A stretch of DNA of 64,000 nucleotides from SIG299 sp051880375. Lineage in GTDB: Bacteria; Bacillota; Clostridia; Lachnospirales; Lachnospiraceae. The stretch is taken from positions 5,321 to 69,320 of the forward strand of contig JBJENV010000041.1 of the NCBI GenBank assembly GCA_051880375.1. Reading direction: 5' to 3'. The translations under genes and the position numbers were made by a program. A model generated the notes under the pieces. It saw nothing but the letters and a program-made list of their open reading frames with translations, was not told the origin of the DNA and searched no databases. This document shows positions 1 to 8,357 of the stretch, piece after piece (the stretch's first letter is position 1; the number at the start of each line of letters is the position of its first letter).

Positions 1-351
1 ACAGGCACCAGGCTCGATCACAGTCTTGCTAATCTGTTTCTGTTACAGCAGTTGCTGGAGTATGGTGTGGTTGGCATCGTTTATGACGAATATAATAAAC
101 TGTATCTGAAGAACAGGAGCTTTACGATCAGACGGGAAACAGCATACGGAAACTATGTTTCACTGCTTCCGCTGACCGATAATGTGACGGGAGTTACGCT
201 GACCGGAATGAAATACCCGGTAGATGACCGTATTTTTTATAGAAAGTATACGCTCGGTGTGAGCAACGAAATTACTGAGGAGGAAGCAACTGTAGAATTT
301 TCCGGTGGAATTTTTATTGTTGTGGAAACTCAGGATGAGAGAAAGGAATAA
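1..351 (+). CDS. C-terminal fragment of an unidentified protein (5' truncated by window edge)
   Basis: The frame is open from base 1, so this is the last roughly 116 codons of a longer gene and not a free-standing 99-residue protein. A TTG at 52 has no upstream Shine-Dalgarno and is not a credible start. The residues are mixed alpha/beta in character, with aromatic-rich strands and an acidic end (ETQDERKE). I see no membrane segment and no motif I can name. The stop lies 9 bases before the ychF ATG, so the two are probably co-transcribed. I do not recognise the family from this piece. A large clostridial protein of unknown function that usually precedes ychF is possible but cannot be shown here. 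Confidence 0.6.
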   Translation, partial: TGTRLDHSLANLFLLQQLLEYGVVGIVYDEYNKLYLKNRSFTIRRETAYGNYVSLLPLTDNVTGVTLTGMKYPVDDRIFYRKYTLGVSNEITEEEATVEFSGGIFIVVETQDERKE

Positions 352-359
352 AAAGAGAT

Positions 360-1457
360 ATGAAGTTAGGAATCGTGGGACTTCCGAATGTCGGAAAGAG
401 TACATTGTTTAATTCATTAACAAAGGCAGGTGCTGAATCGGCAAATTATCCGTTTTGTACGATTGACCCGAATGTGGGTATCGTTCCTGTACCGGATGAG
501 CGTATCAATGTACTTGGTAAGTTATATGATTCAGAAAAGATTGTGCCTGCGGTAGTTGAGTTTGTGGATATTGCAGGTCTTGTAAAAGGGGCGTCCAAGG
601 GCGAAGGTCTTGGCAACCAGTTCCTCGCCAACATTCGTGAGGTAGATGCCATCGTTCATGTTGTGCGTTGCTTTGAAGACTCCAATATCATTCACGTGGA
701 TGGCTCGGTAAACCCTGCAAGAGATATTGATACCATCAATATGGAACTGATTTTTTCCGATCTTGAAGTGTTAGAAAGAAGAAATTCCAGAGTAATCAAA
801 GGAGCAAAAAACGATAAGCAGCAGGCAAAAGAGGCTGCAATGTTAGAGCGTCTGATGAAGCACCTGGAAGACGGTAATATGGCGAAGACTTTTGAGTTTA
901 ACGACGAAGAGGAACAGGAGTTTTACAACCAGTACAACCTGTTAACCGGTAAACCGGTGATTTATGCCGCAAACGTAAAGGACGAGGATTTGGCAGATGA
1001 AGGGGCGTCTAATCCGCATGTGCAGGCAGTAAAAGCGCTTGCCGAAAAGGAAGGCTCTGAGGTATTTGTAATCTGTGCACAGATTGAACAGGAAATTGCA
1101 GAGCTTGAGGAAGAAGAGAAAAAGGAATTTTTAGAGGAGCTTGGACTCAAAGAGGGCGGTCTGGAAAAGCTGATTCGCGCAAGCTATCATACCCTTGGAC
1201 TAATCAGCTACTTAACGGCTGGACCGAAGGAAACAAAGGCATGGACCATTACAAAGGGAACCAAAGCTCCGCAGGCAGCCGGTAAAATTCACAGTGACTT
1301 TGAACGTGGTTTTATCCGTGCAGAAATTGTAAGCTACGACAATCTGGTTGAATGCGGCAGTTTCAATGCAGCAAAGGAAAAGGGACTTGTGCGTTCCGAG
1401 GGTAAGGAATATGTCGTACAGGACGGTGACGTCGTATTATTCCGTTTTAACGTATAG
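360..1457 (+). CDS. ychF: Redox/ribosome-associated Obg-family ATPase YchF
   Basis: Cytosolic P-loop NTPase of the Obg family that binds ribosomes and has been linked to oxidative stress control; members prefer ATP to GTP. At 365 residues it has the family length. Visible motifs are the G1 loop GLPNVGKS (residues 7-14), the G3 segment DIAGL around residue 70, and NVKD near 203-206 in place of the canonical NKxD. That altered G4 is the hallmark of the ATP preference. A coiled-coil, Glu/Lys-rich insert follows, and a TGS domain forms the C-terminus (ending VVLFRFNV). It starts 9 bases after the upstream partial gene and lgt follows after 26 bases, so a transcription unit is likely. Identification is very secure. 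Confidence 0.97.
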   Translation: MKLGIVGLPNVGKSTLFNSLTKAGAESANYPFCTIDPNVGIVPVPDERINVLGKLYDSEKIVPAVVEFVDIAGLVKGASKGEGLGNQFLANIREVDAIVHVVRCFEDSNIIHVDGSVNPARDIDTINMELIFSDLEVLERRNSRVIKGAKNDKQQAKEAAMLERLMKHLEDGNMAKTFEFNDEEEQEFYNQYNLLTGKPVIYAANVKDEDLADEGASNPHVQAVKALAEKEGSEVFVICAQIEQEIAELEEEEKKEFLEELGLKEGGLEKLIRASYHTLGLISYLTAGPKETKAWTITKGTKAPQAAGKIHSDFERGFIRAEIVSYDNLVECGSFNAAKEKGLVRSEGKEYVVQDGDVVLFRFNV

Positions 1458-1483
1458 TAGTATATCGGACAGGAGCGTGAGAT

Positions 1484-2374
1484 ATGTTTTTCACAGCAGA
1501 TGGTTTCGTGCGTTTCCCGGAACTTGGAGTTGAAATAGAGCATCTGGCAGATGGAATAGAAGTGTTCGGAATTCATATTTCCTATTATGGAATACTGATT
1601 GCATGTGCCATGCTGTTTGGACTTATTATCACTGAGTATCTGGCGAAAAAGTCCGGACAAAATCCCGAACTGTATCTGGATTTTGCAATTACAGCCATAG
1701 TGGCAGGTATTCTGGGCGCAAGAGCAGTGTATGTGATACAGCGTTGGTCCTATTTTAAGACTGCTCCCGGAGAAATTTTTTCATTAAGCAGCGGCGGTCT
1801 GTCTTTTTTTGGAGCTTTACTTGCTGCGTTTTTTGCTGCTTATTTGTTCTGTAAAAGAAAAAAATATGATTTATGGAAACTATGCGATACGGCGATTATC
1901 GGAGTGCTGTTTGGACAGATAATCGGAAGATGGGGTGACTTCTTCAACCGTGATTTGCTTGGTACGTATTCTGACGGAATACTTGCTATGCAGATAGAAG
2001 CAAGGGATGTGGATGCGGAGATGCTGATGCTCAGCCGGGCTTCGTTGACCGGAATGGACGGTGTTCTTCAGGTACATCCTGTATTCTTATATGAAATTAT
2101 ATGGAATGTTGTATTGTTCATCCTGCTGTTGGTGGTGAATTGCAGAAAGAAGTTTTCGGGACAGATATTTTCTATTTATCTGTTCGGTTATGGAATGATT
2201 CGCTTTCTGACAGAGTTTATCAGAGTGGATGCCGCGCGGACGAGAATGCCACGGACATGGTTTACCTGGGGGCATATTGCATCAGCAGCTGTCATGATAG
2301 CGGGAATTGTACTGTTTGTGCTTCATTATCTGAAGTATAGGAAAGGTGTATGTAGTAGAGAAAAAAAGCATTGA
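1484..2374 (+). CDS. lgt: Prolipoprotein diacylglyceryl transferase
   Basis: Integral membrane enzyme that moves diacylglycerol from phosphatidylglycerol to the lipobox cysteine of prelipoproteins. The sequence shows about seven hydrophobic segments, the central GRWGDFFNRD motif (near residue 148) carrying the conserved Arg, and the QVHPVFLYE motif after it. The first catalytic loop reads SSGGLSFFGALL, whereas most family members have a histidine in this region (HGG or IHG type). An extra segment rich in Met/Glu/Asp sits between the Arg motif and VHP. GTG at 1476 is a less likely start; ATG 1484 follows GGAGCGTGAG. A terminator follows at 2406. Family assignment is firm. Whether it is the main Lgt or a divergent paralogue is open. 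Confidence 0.9.
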   Translation: MFFTADGFVRFPELGVEIEHLADGIEVFGIHISYYGILIACAMLFGLIITEYLAKKSGQNPELYLDFAITAIVAGILGARAVYVIQRWSYFKTAPGEIFSLSSGGLSFFGALLAAFFAAYLFCKRKKYDLWKLCDTAIIGVLFGQIIGRWGDFFNRDLLGTYSDGILAMQIEARDVDAEMLMLSRASLTGMDGVLQVHPVFLYEIIWNVVLFILLLVVNCRKKFSGQIFSIYLFGYGMIRFLTEFIRVDAARTRMPRTWFTWGHIASAAVMIAGIVLFVLHYLKYRKGVCSREKKH

Positions 2375-2405
2375 ACACAACATATAGAAATTTCTGAAAA
2401 CCTTG

Positions 2406-2437
2406 AAAAAGAGCGTGTTTGACACGTTCTTTTTTTT
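2406..2437 (+). terminator. Rho-independent terminator after lgt
   Basis: Stem GAGCGTG (2411-2417) pairs with CACGTTC (2423-2429, one G-U), with a 5-base loop, an A-tract before it and eight T residues after it. It separates the ychF-lgt unit from the dcw cluster promoter. Confidence 0.85.
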
Positions 2438-2458
2438 GCGCTTTTTTATAATACGCTA

Positions 2459-2487
2459 TTGAAATTTTGTTGTAAGTGGGGTAAAAT
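2459..2487 (+). promoter_or_regulatory. Sigma-A promoter of the mraZ/dcw operon
   Basis: TTGAAA (2459-2464), a 17-bp spacer and TAAAAT (2482-2487) predict a start near 2494, just before the MraZ box array. A perfect TATAAT also lies at 2447-2452 but has no good -35 at normal spacing; the nearest TTGACA is 22 bp away, inside the terminator stem. Confidence 0.65.
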
Positions 2488-2555
2488 GATATTGCAAGTG
2501 GTGGAAAGTGGAGTAAAGTAGATTGAAGTGGAGCAAAATGGTGCGAAAAATGGAG
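2474..2555 (+). promoter_or_regulatory. MraZ operator: array of 10-bp-phased AAGTGG boxes
   Basis: Consecutive decamers beginning at 2496, 2506, 2516, 2526, 2536 and 2546 carry AAGTGG, AAGTGG, AAGTAG, AAGTGG, AAATGG and AAAAAT(GG). A further AAGTGG lies at 2474, overlapping the promoter spacer. MraZ proteins are known to autoregulate the dcw operon by binding short repeats of the GTGGG or AAAGTG type separated by a few bases (shown in E. coli and Mycoplasma). The array directly precedes mraZ, so autoregulation at or just after the transcription start is the natural inference. Confidence 0.8.
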
Positions 2556-2607
2556 AACACAGACCACCGGGTACGAAAGAAAAAAGTAAGTAAGGAGGTG
2601 AGCCGTA

Positions 2608-3036
2608 ATGTTCATGGGAGAATACAATCATACGATTGATGAGAAAGGACGTATCATCGTACCATCCAAGTTCAGAGAACAGCTTGGAGAAAATTTTGTT
2701 GTCACCCAGGGACTGGATGGCTGCCTCTTTGTATACTCTAATGAAGAGTGGGAAAGCTTCGTTGCCGGCTTAAAAAACCTTCCGGGCAACAAGGAAGCCA
2801 GACAACTGCAGCGTTACTTTATGGCAGGTGCCGTGATGTGCGAGGTGGACAAGCAGGGAAGAATTCTGATTCCGGCAAAGCTGCGCGCACAGGCAGGACT
2901 GGAAAAGGAAGTGGTCTTCGTCGGCGTGTTAAGCAAAATCGAAATCTGGAGTAAGGAACGCTGGGAACAGAATGACGGTTATGATGACATGGATGAAATC
3001 GCAGAACATATGTCGGAATTCGGACTGAGTTTCTAA
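2608..3036 (+). CDS. mraZ: Transcriptional regulator MraZ
   Basis: DNA-binding autoregulator of the division and cell wall cluster, 142 residues as in the family. It has two SpoVT-AbrB-like half-repeats: residues about 5-50 (EYNHTIDEKGRIIVPSKFRE) and about 78-122 (CEVDKQGRILIPAKLR). The DEKGR/DKQGR-I-x-IP motif occurs in both. AAGGAGG at 2592-2598 fits ATG 2608, although the ATG at 2614 cannot be excluded. It is the first gene of the dcw operon and lies directly behind the phased box array it most likely binds. The rsmH start is 61 bases downstream. Confidence 0.97.
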   Translation: MFMGEYNHTIDEKGRIIVPSKFREQLGENFVVTQGLDGCLFVYSNEEWESFVAGLKNLPGNKEARQLQRYFMAGAVMCEVDKQGRILIPAKLRAQAGLEKEVVFVGVLSKIEIWSKERWEQNDGYDDMDEIAEHMSEFGLSF

Positions 3037-3097
3037 AAAATACAAAAGCAGCATAAAAAGAGCGTCAGAAAAGCTACGGTGCAGAAGAGAGGTATTT

Positions 3098-4048
3098 ATG
3101 GAGCAGAAAAAGGAATTTCAACATATTTCGGTCTTATTTGAAGAAACGGTAGACGGCTTGATGGTAAAACCGGGCGGTATTTATGTGGATGGTACGCTTG
3201 GAGGAGCCGGACATGCTTCCGAGGTTTGTCGGAGAATGCAGGGAAAAGGCCGTTTCATCGGTATCGACCAGGATGCGGATGCGATTGCGGCAGCAGGAGA
3301 GCGCTTAAAGGAGTTTCCGTTTGTTACGATTGTGCGCAGCAACTATGAGGCAATGTCTCTGGTACTTCATCAGCTTGGTATTACGTCAGTAGACGGAATT
3401 GTTCTTGATCTGGGCGTTTCTTCCTATCAGTTGGATACGGCAGAGCGTGGCTTCAGTTATAAAACAGATGCGCCTCTTGACATGAGAATGGACAACCGTA
3501 TGGAGAAAACGGCAAAGGATATTGTGAACGGCTACAGTGAACAGGAGCTTTACCGTATGATTCGTGATTATGGGGAAGACCAGTTCGCAAAGAATATTGC
3601 AAAACACATTGTAAGAATGCGCCAGGTAAAGCCGATAGAGACAACGTTTGAACTGGTAGAAGCAATCAAGGCGGCGATTCCCGCAAAAATAAGGATGAAT
3701 ACGGGGCATCCGGCAAAAAGGACGTTTCAGGCGATTCGAATTGAACTGAACAGAGAACTGGAAGTACTTCAAAACACCTTGGATGATATGATCTCACTGC
3801 TTGCTCCGGGAGGAAGGCTATGCATTATTACATTCCACTCGTTAGAGGACAGAATCGTAAAGCTGAAATTTAAGGAAAATGAATCCCCGTGCACCTGCCC
3901 ACCGGAATTCCCGGTCTGTGTCTGCGGAAAGAAGAGCAGGGGAAGGGTCATTACGAGGAAGCCGATACTTCCGAGTGAAGAGGAATTGGAACACAATTCA
4001 AGGTCAAAAAGCGCAAAGCTTAGAATATTTGAAAAGACAAGAGGGTAA
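3098..4048 (+). CDS. rsmH: 16S rRNA m4C1402 methyltransferase RsmH
   Basis: SAM-dependent N4-methylation of cytidine 1402 in the 16S rRNA P-site. The 316 residues match the family. Near the N-terminus are FQHISVLFEETV and the SAM-binding GTLGGAGHA motif (about residues 35-43). LDLGVSSYQLD, RRTFQAIRI-type (here KRTFQAIRIELN) and ITFHSLEDRIVK motifs follow in the normal order. A Cys-rich stretch (CTCPPEFPVCVCGKK) lies near the C-terminus, as in other Firmicutes homologues. It is the second gene of the dcw operon with the usual mraZ-rsmH-ftsL order. Confidence 0.97.
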   Translation: MEQKKEFQHISVLFEETVDGLMVKPGGIYVDGTLGGAGHASEVCRRMQGKGRFIGIDQDADAIAAAGERLKEFPFVTIVRSNYEAMSLVLHQLGITSVDGIVLDLGVSSYQLDTAERGFSYKTDAPLDMRMDNRMEKTAKDIVNGYSEQELYRMIRDYGEDQFAKNIAKHIVRMRQVKPIETTFELVEAIKAAIPAKIRMNTGHPAKRTFQAIRIELNRELEVLQNTLDDMISLLAPGGRLCIITFHSLEDRIVKLKFKENESPCTCPPEFPVCVCGKKSRGRVITRKPILPSEEELEHNSRSKSAKLRIFEKTRG

Positions 4049-4053
4049 TCAGA

Positions 4054-4530
4054 ATGGGACAGAGGAGATATGAAAATTCAGATTATGTGTACGGAAGTGC
4101 GGCAAAGCAGCTGAAACCGCAGTGGGAGATGCCACAGGAGGAAATCAACCAGCCTTATCTTGTGGAAAGTCCGGAAACAGAAAGCAGACATAAGCCAAAG
4201 GTGGGCCACGGAATCGATCTGATTTCCATGATTCTTCTGGTAACGGCAATTGTTGCCACGCTGTATGTCTGCATTGAGTATTTACAGGTGCAGTCGGATA
4301 TTGTACAATTAGATAAGGCAATCAATTCCTTAAGCACTAAGATTACGGCATTAGATAAAGAAAATGATGCATTGGAAGCTGTTCTGAAAACGGCAGAGTG
4401 CGATTTGGAATACATCTATCAGATTGCAGTGGGTACTCTTGGAATGGTATATCCGAATCATAATGAGGTGATTTACTATGAAAACAACGATACCGGATAT
4501 TTCAGGCAGTATCAGGATATTCCGGAATAG
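4054..4530 (+). CDS. FtsL/DivIC-like septum protein
   Basis: A bitopic membrane protein of 158 residues. It has a charged cytoplasmic N-terminus of about 52 residues, one membrane segment (LISMILLVTAIVATLYVCI, about 56-75) and an extracellular coiled coil rich in Leu, Ile, Asp and Lys (about 80-115). The tail contains LGMVYPNHNE. This architecture and its place between rsmH and the transpeptidases are those of FtsL, the divisome linker that interacts with FtsB/DivIC and FtsQ/DivIB. Sequence identity in this family is low, so the call rests on topology and synteny. The stop is 16 bases before the first PBP start. Confidence 0.8.
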   Translation: MGQRRYENSDYVYGSAAKQLKPQWEMPQEEINQPYLVESPETESRHKPKVGHGIDLISMILLVTAIVATLYVCIEYLQVQSDIVQLDKAINSLSTKITALDKENDALEAVLKTAECDLEYIYQIAVGTLGMVYPNHNEVIYYENNDTGYFRQYQDIPE

Positions 4531-4546
4531 TTAAAGGAGACGGCAG

Positions 4547-6496
4547 ATGGAGGAAAGGCGTCCAAAGAAAAAACGAAAGATAAAAAAACTGACGCAGTAT
4601 ATGCAGACAAGGCTCTTGTTTGTTTTCTGCGTCATTTTTGCTGCCCTGCTTTTACTTATTGTCCGACTTGTTTACCTTGGAAACATTGACAAGTACGAGA
4701 AAAGTGCGCTGGCGCAGCAAAGCTATGTGTCCTCGGTTATTCCGTACCGACGCGGGGATATTACGGACCGGAACGGACAGATAATTGCAACAAGCGAACT
4801 GATGTATCACTTGATATTGGATCCCAAGGTGTTACTCTCGGATGAAAAAAACATAGATCCTACGATAAAGGCACTTGCAACAGTGTATGAACTGGATGAA
4901 ACGTACTTAAGAAATATATTGGCAGAGAAGCCTGAAAGTTCTTATGTGGTGCTGAAAAGGCAGCTGTCCTATACGGAAAAGGAACAGTTTAATGAGTATA
5001 TTGCGAATTTGAAAGCACAGGAGGAAGGGAAAAAGGAAAAGGAAAGTGATAGAATTAAGGGTGTCTGGTTTGAAGAGGAATATAAAAGAATGTATCCGTT
5101 TGGGACAACAGCATCGCATATTATCGGTTTTACGGTTGCCGGAGATGTCGGTACGTATGGTATTGAGCAGCAGTATAACGAATTTTTGACAGGAACCAAC
5201 GGAAGAACCTACGGATATTACGATTCCCAGCTGAATATCCAGAGAACGACGAAAGCGGCGGAGGATGGAGAAACGATTGTTTCCACGATTGATATGAACG
5301 TACAGAGAGTAGTCCAGAAATATGTGGAGAACTTTTTGAATGAAACAGGTGCCGAAAATGTAGGTGTTGTTATGATGGATGCAGGAAACGGAGAAGTACT
5401 TGCCATGCAGTCTAATTACAGCTATGATTTGAATTCTCCGAGAAACCTGTCAGCGTGGTATACCGAGGAAGAGCTTGCAGCTATGTCCTCGGATGAAAAG
5501 CTGAACTGCCTTTATGATGTATGGAGAAACTTTTGCATCAGCGATGCCTATGAGCCGGGTTCTACCTTTAAGCCGTTTACCGTTTCTGCAGCACTTGAGG
5601 AAAATATCGTATCTGTTGATTCGGAATATCTCTGTGACGGTAAGGAAACCTTCCCGGGAGATATTACGATTCGCTGCAGCAATACAAGAGGACACGGTAA
5701 AATCAGTCTGGCACAGGCTCTGATGTATTCCTGTAATGATGCGCTCATGCAGATTGCGGCAATGGAAGGACGCACGATGTTTTATGATTATCAGAAGCAT
5801 TTCCGGTTTGGAACCAAAACCGGTATTGATTTACCGGGAGAAACAAAGGGAGAACTGATTCCGGAGGAAAAACTGAATGCGACAGAGCTTGCAACCAGCA
5901 GCTTCGGACAATCACTGACAGTTAATATGGTACAGATGGCGGCGGCGTTTTCTTCTCTGATTAACGGCGGCACCTATTACGAACCACATGTGGTAAAAGC
6001 AGTCAAAAATGCGGAAGGAGCTACGATTCGGCAGATAGAGCCGGTTGTCGTTGCAAAAACCGTATCTGCAGAAACAAGCGAATTTATAAAAGAGGCTATG
6101 TACCTGACCGTACAGGAGGGAACTGCAAAAAGAGCACAGGTGGAAGGCTATATTATCGGTGGTAAGACGGGAACGGCACAGAAGCGTCCGTTGTCTGAAA
6201 AGAAAAATCTTGTTTCGCTGCTTGGGTTTGTGGAAGCAGAGGACAGACAGATTGTGATTTATGTGGTTGTGGATGAGGCACACGATGAAGAGTTGATGAA
6301 AAAATCATCGACGGCTTCTGCTATTGCGGCATCCATTTTAGAAGAGGCACTGCCTTATCTGAAGATTTATCCGGAAGGAGAAATCAAATACTATATAGAC
6401 ATTGTAGAAGAGGATGATATTTTAACCGACGATACCGATAACCCTGATTATCGGCCGGAAAACGATGAAAATGCACCGGATGTTATCGGAGACTGA
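4547..6496 (+). CDS. Class B penicillin-binding protein (FtsI/SpoVD-type transpeptidase)
   Basis: Cell wall D,D-transpeptidase anchored by one N-terminal membrane segment (about residues 25-45), 649 residues. A PBP dimerisation domain follows (IPYRRGDITDRNGQIIA near 65). The transpeptidase domain has all three active-site motifs: STFK (nucleophile Ser near 339), SCN near 394 and KTGT near 540. The C-terminus ends in an acidic tail and the residues APDVIGD, which resemble the first strand of a PASTA domain cut short by the stop codon. In the dcw cluster such a protein is either the septal FtsI/PBP2B or the sporulation SpoVD. With two adjacent paralogues I cannot assign which is which. Confidence 0.93.
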   Translation: MEERRPKKKRKIKKLTQYMQTRLLFVFCVIFAALLLLIVRLVYLGNIDKYEKSALAQQSYVSSVIPYRRGDITDRNGQIIATSELMYHLILDPKVLLSDEKNIDPTIKALATVYELDETYLRNILAEKPESSYVVLKRQLSYTEKEQFNEYIANLKAQEEGKKEKESDRIKGVWFEEEYKRMYPFGTTASHIIGFTVAGDVGTYGIEQQYNEFLTGTNGRTYGYYDSQLNIQRTTKAAEDGETIVSTIDMNVQRVVQKYVENFLNETGAENVGVVMMDAGNGEVLAMQSNYSYDLNSPRNLSAWYTEEELAAMSSDEKLNCLYDVWRNFCISDAYEPGSTFKPFTVSAALEENIVSVDSEYLCDGKETFPGDITIRCSNTRGHGKISLAQALMYSCNDALMQIAAMEGRTMFYDYQKHFRFGTKTGIDLPGETKGELIPEEKLNATELATSSFGQSLTVNMVQMAAAFSSLINGGTYYEPHVVKAVKNAEGATIRQIEPVVVAKTVSAETSEFIKEAMYLTVQEGTAKRAQVEGYIIGGKTGTAQKRPLSEKKNLVSLLGFVEAEDRQIVIYVVVDEAHDEELMKKSSTASAIAASILEEALPYLKIYPEGEIKYYIDIVEEDDILTDDTDNPDYRPENDENAPDVIGD

Positions 6497-6566
6497 CTTT
6501 AGAATCTGCATAATGGAAACAGAAAGATAATAGAATAAAGGGATAAGAAAAAGGGCAGGTAGTACG

Positions 6567-8339
6567 ATGTTTCCTGTCAGAACATATCAACGAAAGAATC
6601 TGCTGCTTGTAATTTCGGTAATTTATGCTGTAGCAGCAGCACTTACAGTCAGAATTTTTTATCTGATGATTCCCGCCTCGGAGCACTATGCGCTTGCGGC
6701 AGAGGAACTGCATGAGCGGGAACGTCCCATTAAAGCAGAACGGGGAAGAATTTATGACAGAAACGGAGTCATACTGGCAGATAATATGCCGGTCTGCACC
6801 ATTTCTGTCATTCATAATCAGATAACAGACCCGGAACGGGTGATTGACGTACTGTGTCAGGAACTTAATCTCAGTGAGGAATATGTCAGAAAGCGCGTCG
6901 AAAAGTATTCTTCCATGGAGCGGATTATGACGAATGTGGACAAGGAAACAGCAGATAGCATCAGGGAATATGAACTGAACGGAGTTATGGTGGATGAGGA
7001 CTACCGAAGGTATTATCCGTTTGCAACACTGGCTTCCAAGGTATTAGGATTTACCGGAAGCGACAATCAGGGCATTGTAGGACTGGAAGTAAAATACGAC
7101 TATTGGCTGCAGGGTGATAATGGGAAAATCTTAACGCTGACAACAGCGCACGGGGTGGAGATACCGAATGCGGCAGAATACCGGGAGGAGCCGATACGCG
7201 GGAATGACATGAAGCTGTCACTGGATGTGGTGATTCAGAGTTATGCAGAGCAGGCTGCCAAAAAAGTATTGGAAGCAAAATCTGCAAACAGTGTGAGCCT
7301 GATTGTAATGAATCCGAAAAACGGCGAGATTTATGCGATGGTCAACGTACCGGAGTATAATCTGAATGAGCCGTATACGTTTCAGCCGGTATATGAAGAA
7401 CAGTATGATATCGAAAGCATGACAGCAGAGGAAAAGACAGAGCTTTTAAATCAGATGTGGAGAAATCCATGCATCAGTGATACCTATGAGCCGGGGTCGG
7501 CATTTAAAATCGTAACGGCAACAGCGGCATTGGAACATCATGCGGTGTCTTTAACAAGCACCTTTCATTGCCCCGGGTATAAAATAGTAGAGGATCGTCG
7601 GATTCGTTGCCACAAGACAGCAGGACACGGAAGCCAGACTTTTGTTGAAGCAATCAAAAACTCGTGTAATCCGGCTTTTATGGAAATCGGTGCAAGGGTC
7701 GGCATTGACGGAATGTATGAAACCTTCCGGGCACTCGGTCTGTTTTCCAAAACGGGAGTGGACTTACCGGGAGAAGCGAATTCCATTATGCATAAGGCAG
7801 AAAATGTCGGGGCAGTTGAGTTAGCCACCATTTCCTTCGGGCAGTCGTTTCAGATTACGCCGCTTCAGCTATTAAGTGCGGTCAGTACGGTCATTAACGG
7901 TGGTACAAGGATTACACCTCATTTTGCAACGCAGATTATCAATAACGAAGGAACGGTAATCAAAACAATAGATGGTGTCGGAGAAAGCGGAGTCATTTCG
8001 AAGGAAACCTCCGAAACAATGAAAACACTGTTAGAGAAGGTCGTTTCCGAGGGAACCGGTAAGAGGGCATATCTTCCGGGAATGCGTGTCGGTGGGAAAA
8101 CAGCAACCTCTGAAAAACTGCCCAGAAGCAGCAACCGTTATATTGCGTCGTTTGTCGGCTTTGCACCGGCAGAGGACCCGGAGGTTGTGGCAATGGTGCT
8201 GATTGATGAGCCGGAAGGGCTGTACTATGGAGGTACCATTGCAGCGCCGGTCATTGCAGAGGTATTTGATATGGTACTTCCCTATTTGGGAATAGAGCCG
8301 GCATACACAGAGGAGGAGTTGAAAAATCTTCAGGAATAA
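6567..8339 (+). CDS. Second class B penicillin-binding protein with KTA motif
   Basis: A paralogue of the preceding gene, 590 residues: short cytoplasmic tail, membrane segment (about 11-32), dimerisation domain (AERGRIYDRNGVILA) and transpeptidase domain. Motifs are SAFK (Ser near 311), SCN near 366 and, in place of the usual KTG, KTA near 511 (context GGKTATSEK). The C-terminus (YTEEELKNL) has no PASTA domain. Two tandem FtsI/SpoVD-like genes in the dcw cluster suggest one for vegetative septation and one for spore cortex. The altered third motif might affect beta-lactam affinity. The start at ATG 6567 follows GGGCAGG, a modest ribosome binding site. Confidence 0.92.
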   Translation: MFPVRTYQRKNLLLVISVIYAVAAALTVRIFYLMIPASEHYALAAEELHERERPIKAERGRIYDRNGVILADNMPVCTISVIHNQITDPERVIDVLCQELNLSEEYVRKRVEKYSSMERIMTNVDKETADSIREYELNGVMVDEDYRRYYPFATLASKVLGFTGSDNQGIVGLEVKYDYWLQGDNGKILTLTTAHGVEIPNAAEYREEPIRGNDMKLSLDVVIQSYAEQAAKKVLEAKSANSVSLIVMNPKNGEIYAMVNVPEYNLNEPYTFQPVYEEQYDIESMTAEEKTELLNQMWRNPCISDTYEPGSAFKIVTATAALEHHAVSLTSTFHCPGYKIVEDRRIRCHKTAGHGSQTFVEAIKNSCNPAFMEIGARVGIDGMYETFRALGLFSKTGVDLPGEANSIMHKAENVGAVELATISFGQSFQITPLQLLSAVSTVINGGTRITPHFATQIINNEGTVIKTIDGVGESGVISKETSETMKTLLEKVVSEGTGKRAYLPGMRVGGKTATSEKLPRSSNRYIASFVGFAPAEDPEVVAMVLIDEPEGLYYGGTIAAPVIAEVFDMVLPYLGIEPAYTEEELKNLQE

Positions 8340-8357
8340 AATGCAGGAGAATTTGAC

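Noticed and set aside
2419..2452. TTGACA (2419-2424) and perfect TATAAT (2447-2452) as the mraZ promoter
   Set aside because: The spacer is 22 bp and the -35 lies inside the lgt terminator stem with no activator box; TTGAAA-N17-TAAAAT just downstream is the better candidate.
2292..2627. Open frames on the - strand across the lgt-mraZ gap
   Set aside because: They run across the lgt terminator, the promoter and the MraZ boxes, with no ribosome binding site or known motif.
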